A stretch of 64,000 bases of DNA from Artemia franciscana (GCF_032884065.1 NW_027063627.1:358001-422000), one strand, 5' to 3'; shown: positions 24,901 through 36,075, counted from the stretch's first letter. The notes: generated by a model not told the origin, from the letters alone. Numbers and translations are program-made.

Positions 24901-27900
24901 TGAAAACTTTGAATGTGTCCGGATTGCACTGTCATATTGCAATAAAAGGGAATATTTAAAACCCTTATATGTTTATGACAGCAATTTTTGACGTTTTCAA
25001 AAAAAAATTGTGCACCACGAGTCTTTCAGAAGAGGGCAGCTTTTGTTACTTTATACCTTTTATATGTCTCATTATCATACTTTCAGGTCCCTTGTGTCTT
25101 CAGTTATGTATTGGCTGAAGTTTGTAAACTTTTTTTCTGAGTGTCTCCCTCTATCTTTATGTTTTCAATTGTATTAATTTAAAAAAGTAAAATTTCCACA
25201 AAAGAAGCTATTCAAAGAAAAGGAAAAAGAAAGAGGAGCAAAAATGAAGACAACTAATTTTTCAAGCATAAAACAGTGGTAAATAGTAATTAGTAAATAA
25301 ATAAGTAGTCGTAGTAGTAGCAATAGTAAGAGTTGTAGCGTACATACATTGCCTTTTCGTCAATTGAACATTCCAGTCATGATGCCCTGAAAGTTGTAAC
25401 TTAATACCATAAGCTTTTCATGAGACACGCCCTTTTGACAACCTCCGTGTGCAAATTGTCCTTTGGTTCTGTTCAGAATGCCCTGAAAACTTTACTTTAT
25501 TACCTACGGCCTTTTTGAAGACCCAAAATCAAATATTTATAGTTATTGAACTTTTTAGCGGTTCTGAGCAAAATGGCTATCTTAAAATTTCGATCAGATT
25601 TATTCTGATAAAAAAAGGGTGTGGTAGGGGGGCAGTTAGCCCTTTAATTAATTTGAACTTTCAATGAGAATGTTATAACTTTTAATTTCCAATCGAAGGA
25701 TCCCCCCTCAGAAGTTTATACGTTGACTCCTTCCATACGAAGTGCATTGGTGAAAAATAATGCATAGAACCCAACTCGCTCTTTACTTAGGTTATACTGA
25801 TTAAGAATTTAAGGAAGAGAAATGATTATATCTCTAGTCTGATATTTTGATTGTGAATTTAGGCCCTCGTATCCAGAATTTATTGATTTCATTGTGATTT
25901 CTAGATATTGTATGAAAGTGAGAAGGTTTATGAGCAATGTTTAAGAAATATAGCGTTTTTAGGAGGTAGCTGTTGAATCGTCGCTGAGAATCTAACTTAA
26001 ATCTTTTCTACTTAGAAAACTAGTGAAAATCTGGTCGTTCGGAACTAAAAGGCTCAAATTTTTGCTGAATCAAAACCGTCTGATAAACCCTTAAAAACGT
26101 CTGATCCCTCCTCATGTCTCCCTCAGATCTCAAGGCATGCACATATGGAAGAAACTCTACTGTCTCCCTTGTGTATAGTTATAAGATTCTTAAGCTTTTA
26201 TTTTTAGGTATTGTTTTGTAGAAAATTCACACAAGAACAAGGCTATTGGAGATGTGGAATATAACTTACTTTCCACTTGGTATGACTGGATGGAAGACCA
26301 TATGAATATAAAGCTCGATTTAATTGGTACGTTTTTTCTTAATCACAGCTACCATTTGTTGCCTGGTTAAATTGACATGTGCAGTTACTATAAAAGACAG
26401 TAAAAATAGGTTGGGCCAGTCAATCCTGAAATGTTGAAATTTGTGGTGAACTATTTTGGCTCCATCAGAATGTAAATAAGCTTCACAAATCTGAAAAACA
26501 TACAACTGAAAATGTGACAATATAAAAACAACTGAAAATGGGAAATCGTTATGCCAAACGTGTGAGGCCAAAGAAGTTGCTGACAGTGCGAGCGAAGGGG
26601 ATGGGGATACGACAAGCTAAAGAACCAGTAAAACCATCCCTTTTGCTATTGTACGTGTAAAACCAAGCTGTATGTGCTTTTGTAGGCATATTTTTTCCTT
26701 TGTACTGAAAAGTTAGTGAAACTAGTCAAGCTAGAATTTTTGAAATTTATTTGGAACTATTAGGATGGACAAATGCTATAAAAATCAACTGCGTTTTTGT
26801 CTGGTTGTCCTTTCAGTGAGTTAGCACTAAAGTATTCGAGCTAGAAATGTTAACTTTTGCTATTTTTGTGCCAAGCTGGATGTACCTGGTACGTTCTTTT
26901 TTCTTTGTTTTCTTTTTTTATCACCATCTCTATTTTTACATTCACCATTTTTATTTTTTTATGCACCGAAAAGTCAGCTTAAAAAATCAAGCTGAAAACT
27001 TTGAAATTCATTTGGAACCATTAGGATGGATAAAGGCTTATTAATCTGTCTAACCTTCCAATGAATTTATAGCTAAATAATTCAAACTAGAAAGTCTGTT
27101 TTTTGCAAAATAATTTTGCAACAATGAAAATGCAAGCTACGCTATATAATAAAAAGTCCAAAATAAAGTCACATAAATTGGAAATGTGATGTCATGATTG
27201 GATTAGGATATGGCATTAGACCCTTAAAGTCCAAACCGGTGGTGTTGATCTTCGTTTCAAGGCCCTTCGCCCAGGAAGTGCAATGTGGGACTGGGGGCCA
27301 GCCATCTTATGCTTTCGCACACCCTTTCTGCTTAACTTCCTGCGCACTCATTTAGAGCAGGGTCGACTCTGGCTGACCTTACAGAGTCACGTCACTGACC
27401 CCCATCCCAAACCAAATAACTGGCCACACTAGGAATCGAACCTCCGCCCTTCGTACATTTGGACAACGGATTCCAAATTCGGCGCGCCAACCACTCGGCC
27501 AGGACGTCATGACAACAAGCGCGTGAAAGTCGAAGACCCGAAATTTTGACCATAGCGAGCAAAGCCAATGGAGGAAGGTGATGTCTGGCTATATCCAGCT
27601 AAACAAAAGGTGTGAGCTCGATTTTGCGAGGTGCTAATGCAATCGCTGTTGGAAGGTGGGAACAAAATTTAGACAAATTCACTTATTGCTAGCTAAAATC
27701 TGTGGATCTCAGTGGCGAAGTCAGGCTGTATGTGCTGTGGCCAAAGCCCAAAGCGATTGGAGGAAGGTGCTCTCGCTTTGGGCTTGTGTTAGTTTGAATC
27801 CAACCCCCCCCCCCCCCGAAATGTTTTTCCGAATCGTAAAAAAAATTAAAAAAATGAACGTAAGTTCTAAGTTCTAAGCTAAGACATTCTAAGCTAATAT

Positions 27901-30900
27901 ATTCTAATGTTCTAAGCTAAACCTGTCTGACAATCTTTTCCAGCCTTTTTTGAAGGTATGGGTAAAGTCAGCGGTCTATTTCTGAGCCAAAATTTAAAGA
28001 GCTGCAATATAGCAGATTGCTTCACTAGCTCAAAAACATCAGCAGAAAAATTATTAAAGGGTCAGAAAACTAAGGAGGAATGATGGAGAACTTTTCTATT
28101 GTGTTTTTTTTATATGTGACAGTTTCCTAATTTAACTTTCGTTGTATATTATTTGTCCAGTCAATGGCCAGCTTGTTTAGACGATTTGTGTTAGTGCTAA
28201 TGTAATGTTGAAGTTCCATAACGCTTGTTTGTAAAGAAAGTTCTCTTGATATGGCTTGCTGTGGAAGAAGCTGCAAGGCACTGAATATTTAAATTAAATC
28301 CCAATTAATTCTAAATATTCAGTTGGCTAAAAAAGCTTACAATGAAAACCGAACTTGAGTTTGTTGTAAGTTCTGCAACTACCTTCATTGTTTTCCTCAC
28401 TGGAATCTCTCAACGGCAGGTGTCATTGTTTCATTGGCAGAACTTTTATGTTGTCAACGTTATTCAGAGCTCTTTCCGAGATGGTATTGCCTACCGATGA
28501 TGTCAATCACTTGCTTGAGCTGTCATTTGAATGCTTGGATAGGAATGCAGATTTATACAATGTAGTACCCTTAATCTAATGAGAAAACTCTGGTAGCCAT
28601 AGATTCTTCGAAAATGCTTCCAAAAGACTTTTCTTTTGGGGGGGGGGGTAGGAGGCATGTAAAAACTCTGCGCAGCGCTTGATTGGGAAAAACCCTGCAA
28701 ACAATGAAAAAACACCAACCCCATCGATTTCAAAGAATTTAATATAATAAGATAATGCTAAAGTTTTATAACATTGAATATAAAGTACAGCCAAAGCCTC
28801 GTCTGCTCAACGAGAGTAACATCAAGACAGGTAGCGTTTAGTACATCAAGTCTTAACGATCCTTGTTTATATCCTAAAATATTGCTGTCAAATGTCAGCT
28901 AAGGGACGCAATAATTTCGTTTTCCCACCGTACATTATTTAAGTGCATTATTTATGCCCTTTATTTAAGTAATTACTTTTCGGACAATTTGTCTTCTATA
29001 TTGTAAAGAAAGTAGTAGAGCCAGGTGGATGAAGTTTCCTGAATTAGTTCAAGTATCAGGTTTTAGAAATCTTTGTGAATTTCGTTCACCAAATAACTAC
29101 TTTTTTTTAGAATGCTAACAAAAGTTTGTCCGGATAGCGATCTGTTTAAGCTAGCCACCTACAAAGGGATCTTTTTTAATAAGTGGTGATTTGTTTTCAT
29201 TTTGTTGGAGATTATTTTTCTATGTGTCCGACTTAACGGTCAAAATTTTTGACAGAATTGATTATCAGATTTAGATAGAGCATTGAACTGTGAATCAAGC
29301 CCTCTATTTGTTTCTGGATTGTCTTTTCATGGACCCTTACCGTCTAAAACACCCCCAACACTCGAATTTTCGCACATATATGTTAATACTAAACTATATG
29401 AAACCCACGAATCTCGAAAATATATGAAAAAAACAAAGTTCATCGAAGCTCTTAAGGAAGGGATAGAGATATATGCTTCAGAAGACTGAAGTGTGGGCTG
29501 TGGAGCGTTGCCTGAAGTGCGCACAGAAAGACACATTGCAAATGATACGAAGAACCGTAGAAATCGTAAGATTTCAGGGGGAGAAGGATGATAGATTTTA
29601 GGGACTGGTGGGTTTAATAAATAACATTTTAAACGGCTTTAGATTAATTGGTAATATCAGTATTTTCACTCACTTGTATCTCGGCCTTATTTTGCCAAAA
29701 AAATTGCTCTTTAGGAAAAAAAGGGACAATTTTATTTCTGTTCAAATGAGCCCCTCAGGATAATTTATGACCACTGATTCAATCCAATCTAACTCGTAAA
29801 AAAAAATGGAACACAACCACAACTGTCGTGCTGCCCCTTCTAAAAGGCGATTCTGCTTTTCCTGTGACAGTTCGCGTTTCTGTCCCATTTGGGCTAAAAA
29901 TTTGTCTTTTACAGCACTGAATGGCAGAATATGGCACCTTTTGTGCCGTAATCTCTTTTGTAACTCTACTTGGCAACTAGACATGCTCTCCTCCTTTAAA
30001 ATGAACCCTTTACTGGTGTTCTAAGACTAGTGTTTGTTTGTTCTATAGGGTCGAGTCTGGTAAAAATGAGAAAGTTCAGTGCTCCCGCCCCTATGCAAAA
30101 ATGACTTTCCTATGCGAAAAACTGTAAATCCCACACAGTGTAGTGTTGTCGACAACGGCAATTTCAATGATGTACAGGTTTGACGCTCATTTTCGAAATT
30201 CCCATAAATTTGCTCTCGTAAGTAAAAATAACTATTCTGTTTAATCTGACTGAAAAATACTCTTTTCCTTAATAGCATTGTTAGGAAAATGTATGTCACT
30301 AGATTATTTCCTTAAAAAACAGTTTTTTTTAAATTTTCACCAAATCGTAAACTAGTTATTAAATTAACTAAAATAAAAAAAAAATACTGTTCATTTCTAC
30401 TGAATGAAAGTTTGTATTTCCAAAATAGTTTTGCTGGGAATGGATTTGTTACTAGATACTTTCTTTAAGATACCTTTTTTAAATTTCGGCTACTGTGGAC
30501 CGTCTTCACAAGGTTACAAAAAACGCTCCAGCTGTGATAATCGAGCATCACATGCTTCTGTACTACCAAAGAGCAAAACAGATTAAAATGTATGGAATAC
30601 TTTTGGACGAATATTCAAGATGAAATTCGTGCCTCAACTTTTTTACTAAAAAAGGTGCCTTACGTCTACGTTATTTTTCCAACCTGAAGAGGTTTGGTGT
30701 GCCAGCCAAAGTCGTTTACCTACTGCAGGAGCGTAAAAGCTTGTCTAGAATACGCATGTCCAGCTTGGCGTCCAAGACTAGTTTGACATGCTTGCGATGC
30801 GATGGTACAAAAAAAAAGCTATAGAAATTAGTGGTTCTTTATTTCTCACTTAATCTCTTTTGGACACAATTATTCAATAAGTGATGGTGAACAGCGAAAC

Positions 30901-32008
30901 CTCAACTTGAAATTGCTTTATAATTGCTTACTTTGACTGATGTGTCGGTTTTGGACAAAAAAATTGAAATTTCTGACCTTTAAATAACTTTATTCCTCAC
31001 GCCTCTCAATACAAAATTTCTATACAACTGACACCTTTTTAGAAGAAAAATGTCATGGCAGGGCGAAGAGCGGATCGACTGCGGCACGATTGCCATTTAA
31101 AGTCGTCTGTTTGTTTATTATTATTATATTATTATATTTATTTTATGTTTATGTTATTATTTCTGTTATTATGTTAAGTGTATGTTTATGTTTAGGTTAT
31201 TGGAGAAGGCTTCCAGTGATTTCATCTTTTCGACTGGGAATGGTAGTTTGTTCCAGATCCTGATGACCCGGGGTATGAACGAATGATGGTGAGAATTAGA
31301 TCTTGCAGTCTTCATCTTCACGGGCTCCAGTTGCAGACTGTGCGATCTTGTGTTGCTTTGGGGAGTTATTTGAACAAGCTTGTCTTTTACGTTCCCAAAA
31401 TTCTCATGAAAATTCTCATGGGATTAGGAATCCCATACGCAATCTTAAGGAAATATGAAGTTTAATAGAGAGGTAGAAAATATAATTCGCTTGTACCAAG
31501 AAATTCAAAAGTAACAGTGGCTTTATGAGAAATATCTTAAAAAGCTAATGATTCAACACATCGTTTCAGAATCTCGGTAATCATAGTTTTTTTTTGTTCG
31601 TTTGAATACCCGTGGGCTAAGCAGGGCTGTGTCTGCATCAGTCCCCTCGGCAGAACAAAAATTTTAAGAATTAGGAATTTTGTAATGCACAGAGAAGATA
31701 TGATATTCGAAAAAAAAAGATCCATCCTCCGCTCCGCAAAAATCTTTGTAGGCACTTACCTGGTGAAGCTTTCGCAGTTACTTATGGTAAACACACAAGT
31801 TTAGTATTAATTATATATTATATGTGTAAACACACAAGTTTAATATTAATTACTAGCTGTTGGGGTGGCGCTTCGCGCCGCCCCAACACCTAGTTGGTGG
31901 GGGTGCTTCGCGCCCCCCCCCCCAAGCCCCCCCGCGCGCGTAAGTCGTTACGCGCCATATTAGTTACGCGCCATTGTAGTTGTGTCCCTATGTCCCACCT
32001 GTGAATAT

Positions 32009-32066
<58 letters not shown>

Positions 32067-34091
32067 CTACGTAAAACTTGCGAATATACAACATTCTTTG
32101 CTGTCCCATTGTCTGTGCATATAAATAGATTTTCAGGTTTACCGACTCTTGAACATGCAACATATAATGGTCCATGGGAAAACAATCCGTATTCAGATCT
32201 ATACCTCATGATTCTAATGATTGCCCTTGAGCTTTGTTGATGGTGATTGCTAATCGACCATTCCCTGAGTCGCCATCGTCATTTATATATCCCCCTGTGC
32301 ACCCCGGCGTCCCCTTTGTAGTTATGTCCCTGTGTCCCGGTCGTCATTTATATTCCCTGTGTCCCGGTCGTCATTTGTGTCCCGGTGTTCCAGTCTGTGA
32401 TTTCTCTTTGAGTGTCCCGGGCGTCATTTATATTCCTTGTGTCCCGGTGTCCCGGTCGTCATTTATATCCCCCTGTGCCCCCCGGCGTCCCCATTGTAGT
32501 TGTGTCCCTGTGTCCCGGTCGTCATTTATATTCCCCGTGTCCCGGTCGTCATTTGTATCCCGGTGTCCCGGTCTGTATATACATTCGTTTTTTAGTTTTG
32601 TTTTTCTCCTTTATTTTTTTCCTTTTTTCTTTTTTTTTCTTTTTTAGTTTATTTAGATTTTTAGATTTTTTAGTTTTTTTATTAGTTTTTAGTTTTTTTG
32701 TAGTTTTTACCATTTTTTTAGTTTTTTTAGTTTTTTTTTTTACTTATGTCCTGGTCGTCATTTATACTCCCTGTGTCCCGGTCGTCATTTGTGTCTCGGT
32801 GCTTTGTTGATTGCTAATTTATATTATATTTATATTTATATTTTTTATATTTATTAATATTTTTTTAGTTTTCTTTTTCTCTTATTTTTCAGTTTTTTCC
32901 TTTTTTTAGTTTTTTCTTTTTTAGTTTTTAGTTTTTTTTTTGTTTTTTACCTTTTTTTAGTTTTTTTAGTTTTTTTAGTTTTTTAGTTTTTTAGTTTTTT
33001 TATTAGTTTTTAGTTTTTTTTTTAGTTTTTGCCTTTTTTTAGTTTTTTCAGTTTGTTTTTAGTTTTTAGTTTTTTACCTTTTTTTAGTTTTTTTTAGTTT
33101 TTTAGCTTTTTTAGTTTTTTTTCTTTTTAGTTTTTTTTGTAGTTTTTACCTTTTTTAGTTTTTTTTCTTCTTTTGTATTAGTGTGAAATAATTCAGACGT
33201 CATATGCGGACAAACACGACGTCACTCGACAGACAGACAGACAGACATAACCCACAAACAACTTATTTTTATATATATTTATTCATATTTTTTTAGTTTT
33301 CTTTTTCTCTTTTATTTTTCAGTTTTTTCCTTTTTTTAGTTTTTTTCTTTTTTAGTTTTTAGTTTTTTTTAGTTTTTTACCTTTTTTTAGTTTTTTTTTA
33401 GTTTTTTTAGTTTTTTAGCTTTTTTAGTTTTTTATTAGTTTTTATTTTTTTTGTAGTTTTTGCCTTTTTTTATTTTTTTCAGTTTTTTTTTAGTTATTAG
33501 ATTTTTACCTTTTTTTAGTTTTTTTTAGTTTTTTAGCTTTTTTAGTTTTTTTTTCTTTTTAGTTTTTTTTGTAGTTTTTACCTTTTTTAGTTTTTTTCTT
33601 CTTTTGTATTAGTGTGAAATAATTCAGACGTCATATGCGGACAAACACGACGTCACACCTGATCCACAGATCCACAGATCCACAGACAACTTATTTTTAT
33701 ATATATAGATATATTATATGTGTGGAAAAAAAAATAAAAAAACGGAAGCTTATAAAGAGTTTCGAATTATTGAGGCGTGAGTAATCCTAGCTTGACTCTT
33801 TTTTTGTTTCTAATAGAAATATGTCTTCTAGTTTATCTGCGGTCATCTCCTGAGGTAGCAATGAAAAGAATCTATCAAAGGGGTAGACCAGAAGAGCAAA
33901 CCATTCCGATGACATATATTCAGCAGATCCATGATGTATATGAGAAATGGTTAGTTGAAGGTCAAGCCAAGTTGCCACTGCCGCCTGTTGTGACTTTAGA
34001 TGCTAATCTACCTCATGAGGAAATAATCAGTGAATATGAAAGATGTAAAAAATTCATAATAGAAATGGTGAATTGCTCACACTCAGTTTAA
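21827..34091 (+). CDS. Deoxynucleoside kinase (TK2/dNK family), four recognised coding exons
   Basis: This is a deoxynucleoside salvage kinase: it transfers phosphate from ATP to the 5' hydroxyl of a deoxynucleoside. Joined exons 21827-21976, 22662-22840, 26208-26326 and 33832-34091 give an open frame of 235 residues, or 219 if translation starts at the second Met (21875). Numbered from that Met: P-loop GNVGSGKSS at 10-18, EPVETW from 35 (catalytic Glu35), FQS at 63-65, ERS at 87-89, RYCFVEN at 94-100, DLIVYLR at 131-137, and a LID with R150, R152, E154 and E155. The spacing between FQS and ERS and the VQLT.LD.HTR pattern are closer to animal TK2 than to dCK or dGK. All introns are GT-AG. Oddities are Arg71 where dNK/TK2 carry Met, and Asn93 where they carry Ala. 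Human TK2 has a longer N-terminus with a mitochondrial signal, so an upstream exon may be missing here. The family call is very secure; the N-terminus and substrate preference are not. Confidence 0.93.
22662..22840 (+). CDS. Deoxynucleoside kinase exon with EPVE..W, FQS and ERS motifs
   Basis: The acceptor is TTATTTTTAG at 22660-22661 and the donor AACAG|GTGAAC at 22840/22841. The exon is 179 nt and ends in phase 2, so the next codon (Arg94) is split across the intron. It holds the substrate-pocket residues Glu35, Gln64, Glu87 and Arg88. The CGT codon for Arg71 is here, in the local sequence LVQLTRLD. Confidence 0.92.
24732..24890 (+). repeat. Direct repeat copy in kinase intron 2
   Basis: The ~160-bp segment from 'atagctaaataattcaaact' through 'tatggcattagaccctta' is repeated nearly unchanged at 27068-27230 in intron 3. 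One copy lies on each side of the 26208-26326 exon. No coding content. Confidence 0.75.
25300..25740 (-). repeat. Dispersed trinucleotide-array unit plus adjoining block
   Basis: A 'gtagtagtagcaatag' stretch at 25310 is followed by 'cgcccttttgacaacctccg' and then the ~165-bp block also found at 1-450. It lies within kinase intron 2. Confidence 0.55.
26208..26326 (+). CDS. Deoxynucleoside kinase exon with RYCFVEN motif
   Basis: The acceptor is TTTTATTTTTAG at 26206-26207 and the donor ATTG|GTACGT at 26326/26327. The 119-nt exon reads RYCFVENSHKNK, then WYDWMEDHM, then KLDLI, matching the helical region and following beta strand of TK2/dNK enzymes. It ends with one base of a Val codon completed in the last exon. 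Confidence 0.92.
26700..27060 (+). repeat. Short diverged tandem duplication in kinase intron 3
   Basis: 'gaaatttatttggaactatt' followed by 'aggatgga' at about 26738 recurs as 'gaaattcatttggaaccatt' followed by 'aggatgga' at about 27001. Surrounding sequence is also related, an offset of ~263 bp. Non-coding. Confidence 0.55.
27068..27230 (+). repeat. Direct repeat copy in kinase intron 3
   Basis: Partner of 24732-24890. The SINE lies immediately downstream. Confidence 0.75.
27231..27508 (-). mobile_element. tRNA-derived SINE with long-variable-arm (Ser/Leu-type) head
   Basis: On the minus strand, starting near 27508, there is a tRNA-like head with a perfect box A (TGGCCGAGTGG, 27501-27491) and a perfect box B (GGTTCGATTCC, 27442-27432). 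The ~48-bp spacing suits a class II tRNA such as Ser or Leu. A tRNA-unrelated body follows to about 27231. A more decayed relative is at 41930-42110 on the same strand, sharing body and head, which supports a SINE family over a lone tRNA pseudogene. It lies in kinase intron 3. Confidence 0.75.
27510..31180. other. Interior of kinase intron 3; no further feature recognised
   Basis: Contains a C homopolymer at about 27803 and a G homopolymer at about 28639. Open frames of 60-70 codons (e.g. 28388-28579 and 29283-29489) have no recognised motifs. Nothing resembles another kinase exon. Confidence 0.45.
31190..31400 (-). pseudogene. C-terminal fragment of a CR1/L2-like LINE protein
   Basis: The minus strand reads QLTPQSNTRSHSLQLEPVK, a short link, then HHSFIPRVIRIWNKLPFPV and EKMKSLEAFSNN. 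The pattern (R..S..L..P....R....SF.PR.I..WN.LP..V....S...F...) is the usual end of CR1-, L2- or Jockey-type LINE polyproteins. No 5' part is present. It lies within kinase intron 3. Confidence 0.75.
32009..32062. repeat. (AT)n microsatellite inside Helitron
   Basis: About 50 bp of AT dinucleotides. The same site in the 55-kb copy has a longer tract (about 80 bp). Confidence 0.95.
32060..32260 (-). pseudogene. Pif1-type Helitron helicase C-terminal remnant
   Basis: The minus strand reads LAITINKAQGQSLES, a TGA stop, GIDLNTDCF, then after a one-base frame change SHGPLYVACSRVGKPENLFI and TAKNVVYSQVLR. 'INKAQGQS' and 'LYVACSRV' are conserved late motifs of Helitron Rep-helicases (SF1B, Pif1-like). 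The same stop and frame change are present in the second copy at 55220-55415, so both descend from an already broken element. Confidence 0.88.
32310..32810 (-). repeat. GTCCCGGTCGTCATTT minisatellite inside Helitron
   Basis: Units of roughly 20-40 bp built on 'gtgtcccggtcgtcattt', interspersed with 'atattccctgtgtccc'. Plus-strand open frames across it encode CPGRHLYS repeats and are not genes. Confidence 0.85.
32860..33655. repeat. Tandem duplication of the Helitron 5' region
   Basis: The T-rich tract followed by 'cttcttttgtattagtgtga' and 'cagacgtcatatgcggacaa' occurs at about 32870-33225 and again at 33295-33650. Between them 'acaacttatttttatatata' (33259-33278) is a decayed internal copy of the Helitron 5' terminus. 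The element therefore has two 5' ends in tandem. Confidence 0.8.
33832..34091 (+). CDS. Deoxynucleoside kinase last exon with LID region and stop
   Basis: I chose the acceptor TCTTCTAG at 33830-33831 because it restores the family strand DLI-VYLRSSPEVA exactly. An upstream AG at 33815-33816 is also in frame but would insert five residues. The exon carries the LID (QRGRPEEQTIP), the YIQQIHDVYEKWL helix and the C-terminal strand VVTLDANL, and ends TAA at 34089-34091 after a short tail (NCSHSV). Confidence 0.92.
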
Positions 34092-35994
34092 ACCCATAAT
34101 TGAATCTGTAATATAAGCAAGTACAGTGTTGGTTAGAAAATTTAAATGTACAAAGTGTTAGGAATAGTATATCTGTTAAATACTGCCTGTTCTTTTTTTT
34201 AACGCTTAAAAATTTAATACGTTCATATACTATTTTTACATATCATTTTCATGATGTAAACCTGTTTTCGTTTCCTTTTCTTACGCTTAAAAGATGTCAG
34301 TTGTCAAACGTAATCCATGCACAAATAACAGAACAAATTAAAAAAAAATATATAGAAGACTTTGTAATTAATTCGCCAATCATAAGGTGCAAGAAATGGA
34401 TTGCAATAATCTGGTGGAAATTGACGATCACCAATCATCAGTTTCGAATTGCTAGTCATATTCTTTAGCATGTATCACAGCACAATCTAGCATAAACTTT
34501 GTCGTGTTCACATTTGTTTTAATTTTTTACGACCATTCTTTGAACTGATCTTTGTTTTAGGGCAGTCTTATGAACATAAAAGCCTAAAGACTTAGTTAGT
34601 TTAGTTTTTGGATAACCCAAAAGGAACTTGATTATTTTTGGTTTTTGTTGTTTTTTTTTGTTCTTTGTTGTTTTTTTTTCTCTTTTATTTTTTGTTCTTT
34701 TTTGCTAGTAGCACACTCTCCCAAGCTACGCTTTTGGTGTGCTACCGATTGATTTTGTCTCTGTTGTTTTTTTTGTTGTTTTTTTTTTATGATAAATTGC
34801 TATTACTACTACTACTACTACTACAAGAGGCGGGAGATTTAATGTGATTTTTCTTTTGTTTCTTGATTACTGAATACTACAATACTCCAGATTGAAGTTT
34901 TGTAAGACCGATCACATAGACACCTTGTACTTTCGATCCTTGAATAACTGCATATTACCGGGGGTGGGGTACCACAGAAAAATTTCAAGGGGATGTGCTT
35001 TGAATTCGAAAAAGAATGTGAATTTTTGGTCAAGCTCGTACGATACTTTCCTTGGGGAGTCCTTCTGACCACTGTTAGAATCCCCCCCTCCGTTCCTCTC
35101 TTGTGCATACTTCTGCTTTAAAATTCTTGGTGGTCTTTTCCACTTACCAGTCATCAAAAATAAATTGTACTTGGCTTGCCAACCTCCAAGTTTTTTTTTA
35201 TAGAAAAATGGTGCTGGTCTGAGAAGTTGACTATATTTTGTTAGGTGGCGTTACAGAGTGAAAAAAAGTTACAATCCTTCTTCTAAGAAAATGTTAGAGA
35301 TATGCAAAAGCATGCCAGTTAACAGTTTTCTACTCATGATTTTTGGGGTAAATCTAAAACCACATTTTCCGGAACTTAGGTTTTATCTTTAGCAGTTTTG
35401 AAGATAAGAAAAAACTACTTCTTTGGTTGCTCTTTCTTCTATTCATCTACTATACTGGCAATTTCGGTCTCCATTCCAATAGAAAGTGGTCTTTCTCTTC
35501 ACGATTTTACACGAAGTAAAATGGACTAGATATTATTTGCGGCTGATTTACAAGGCTCTCAGCAATCTCCTACTTGCCATGATATTAGTTACTTATGGTA
35601 TAGAATTTAAATTCTGTAAAAAAAAATTAATAAAGAAAAATTGTTTTCTCAGATGAAAAGCTATTAAAGCAGCTTATAAAAATGAAAAACTGATTTATTA
35701 GGTCAATCATCAGTCTAACCATCCAAACTATCAATAGCTACTAATATAAATTTTTATCTTTGGAAGTGCCCTTTAGTAGTACTCGAAACCAAGAACTAAT
35801 AATCCATAATATAAACTCTAGGAATTCTCCTATATCTACCTGTATTGTGGAAATTGTTAAGCCATGATACAAATTTCTTAGGTATTCTATAATCATAACA
35901 CTACACAGACACCCACCCTTCAGATGTATCCACAAAATAGTAATCAAAAGGTTTTGCCAAGTGAAATGAATTCAAATCGTATGAGGACAACCTG

Positions 35995-35995
<1 letters not shown>
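34092..35995. other. Kinase 3' flank; no gene recognised
   Basis: Likely holds the kinase 3' UTR at its start. A short CTA tract lies at 34804-34824. The remainder shows only motif-free short frames. Confidence 0.5.
34337..34342 (+). promoter_or_regulatory. Possible variant polyadenylation signal ATTAAA
   Basis: This is the only plausible poly(A) hexamer I saw in the first ~250 bp after the kinase stop codon. No canonical AATAAA was found between the stop and about 34600. In AT-rich DNA a chance match is likely. Confidence 0.25.

Positions 35996-35997
<2 letters not shown>

Positions 35998-36071
<74 letters not shown>
35998..36071. repeat. 74-nt T homopolymer
   Basis: An uninterrupted T run with no recognised retroelement on either side. 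It could be the poly(A) tail of a minus-strand insertion, a slippage tract or an assembly artefact. Confidence 0.95.

Positions 36072-36075
<4 letters not shown>

Larger units (their letters stand above)
31853..33709 (-). mobile_element. Non-autonomous Helitron with both termini, in kinase intron 3
   Basis: On the minus strand the element starts TCTATATATATAAAAATAAG (5' end at 33709) and ends in a strong GC-rich hairpin (GTTGGGGTGGCGC / GCGCCACCCCAAC) followed by GCTAG (3' end at 31853). The flanks are A at 31852 and T at 33710, as expected for insertion between A and T without target duplication. Interior: (AT)n, a broken Pif1-type helicase C-terminus (32060-32260), a GTCCCGGTCGTCATTT minisatellite and a T-rich 'agtttttt' region. 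The 5'-terminal ~400 bp is tandemly duplicated (see 32860-33655). About 1.86 kb, no intact RepHel. Confidence 0.9.

Noticed and set aside
28388-28579. 63-codon frame in kinase intron 3 considered as an extra exon
   Set aside because: It does not match the kinase family, and the flanking exons already join without a gap in the alignment.
31960-32240. Open frames rich in IYIYIY on both strands
   Set aside because: They are translations of the (AT)n tract inside the Helitron. Similar frames at 55106-55327 and 59764-60054 have the same cause.
32234-32810. 130-residue frames with CPGRHLYS repeats
   Set aside because: They come from the GTCCCGGTCGTCATTT minisatellite and T-rich tract, not a gene.
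33815-33831. First AG (33815-33816) as the acceptor of the last kinase exon
   Set aside because: It adds five residues inside a conserved beta strand; the second AG restores DLIVYLR. Kept as a possible alternative site in the findings.
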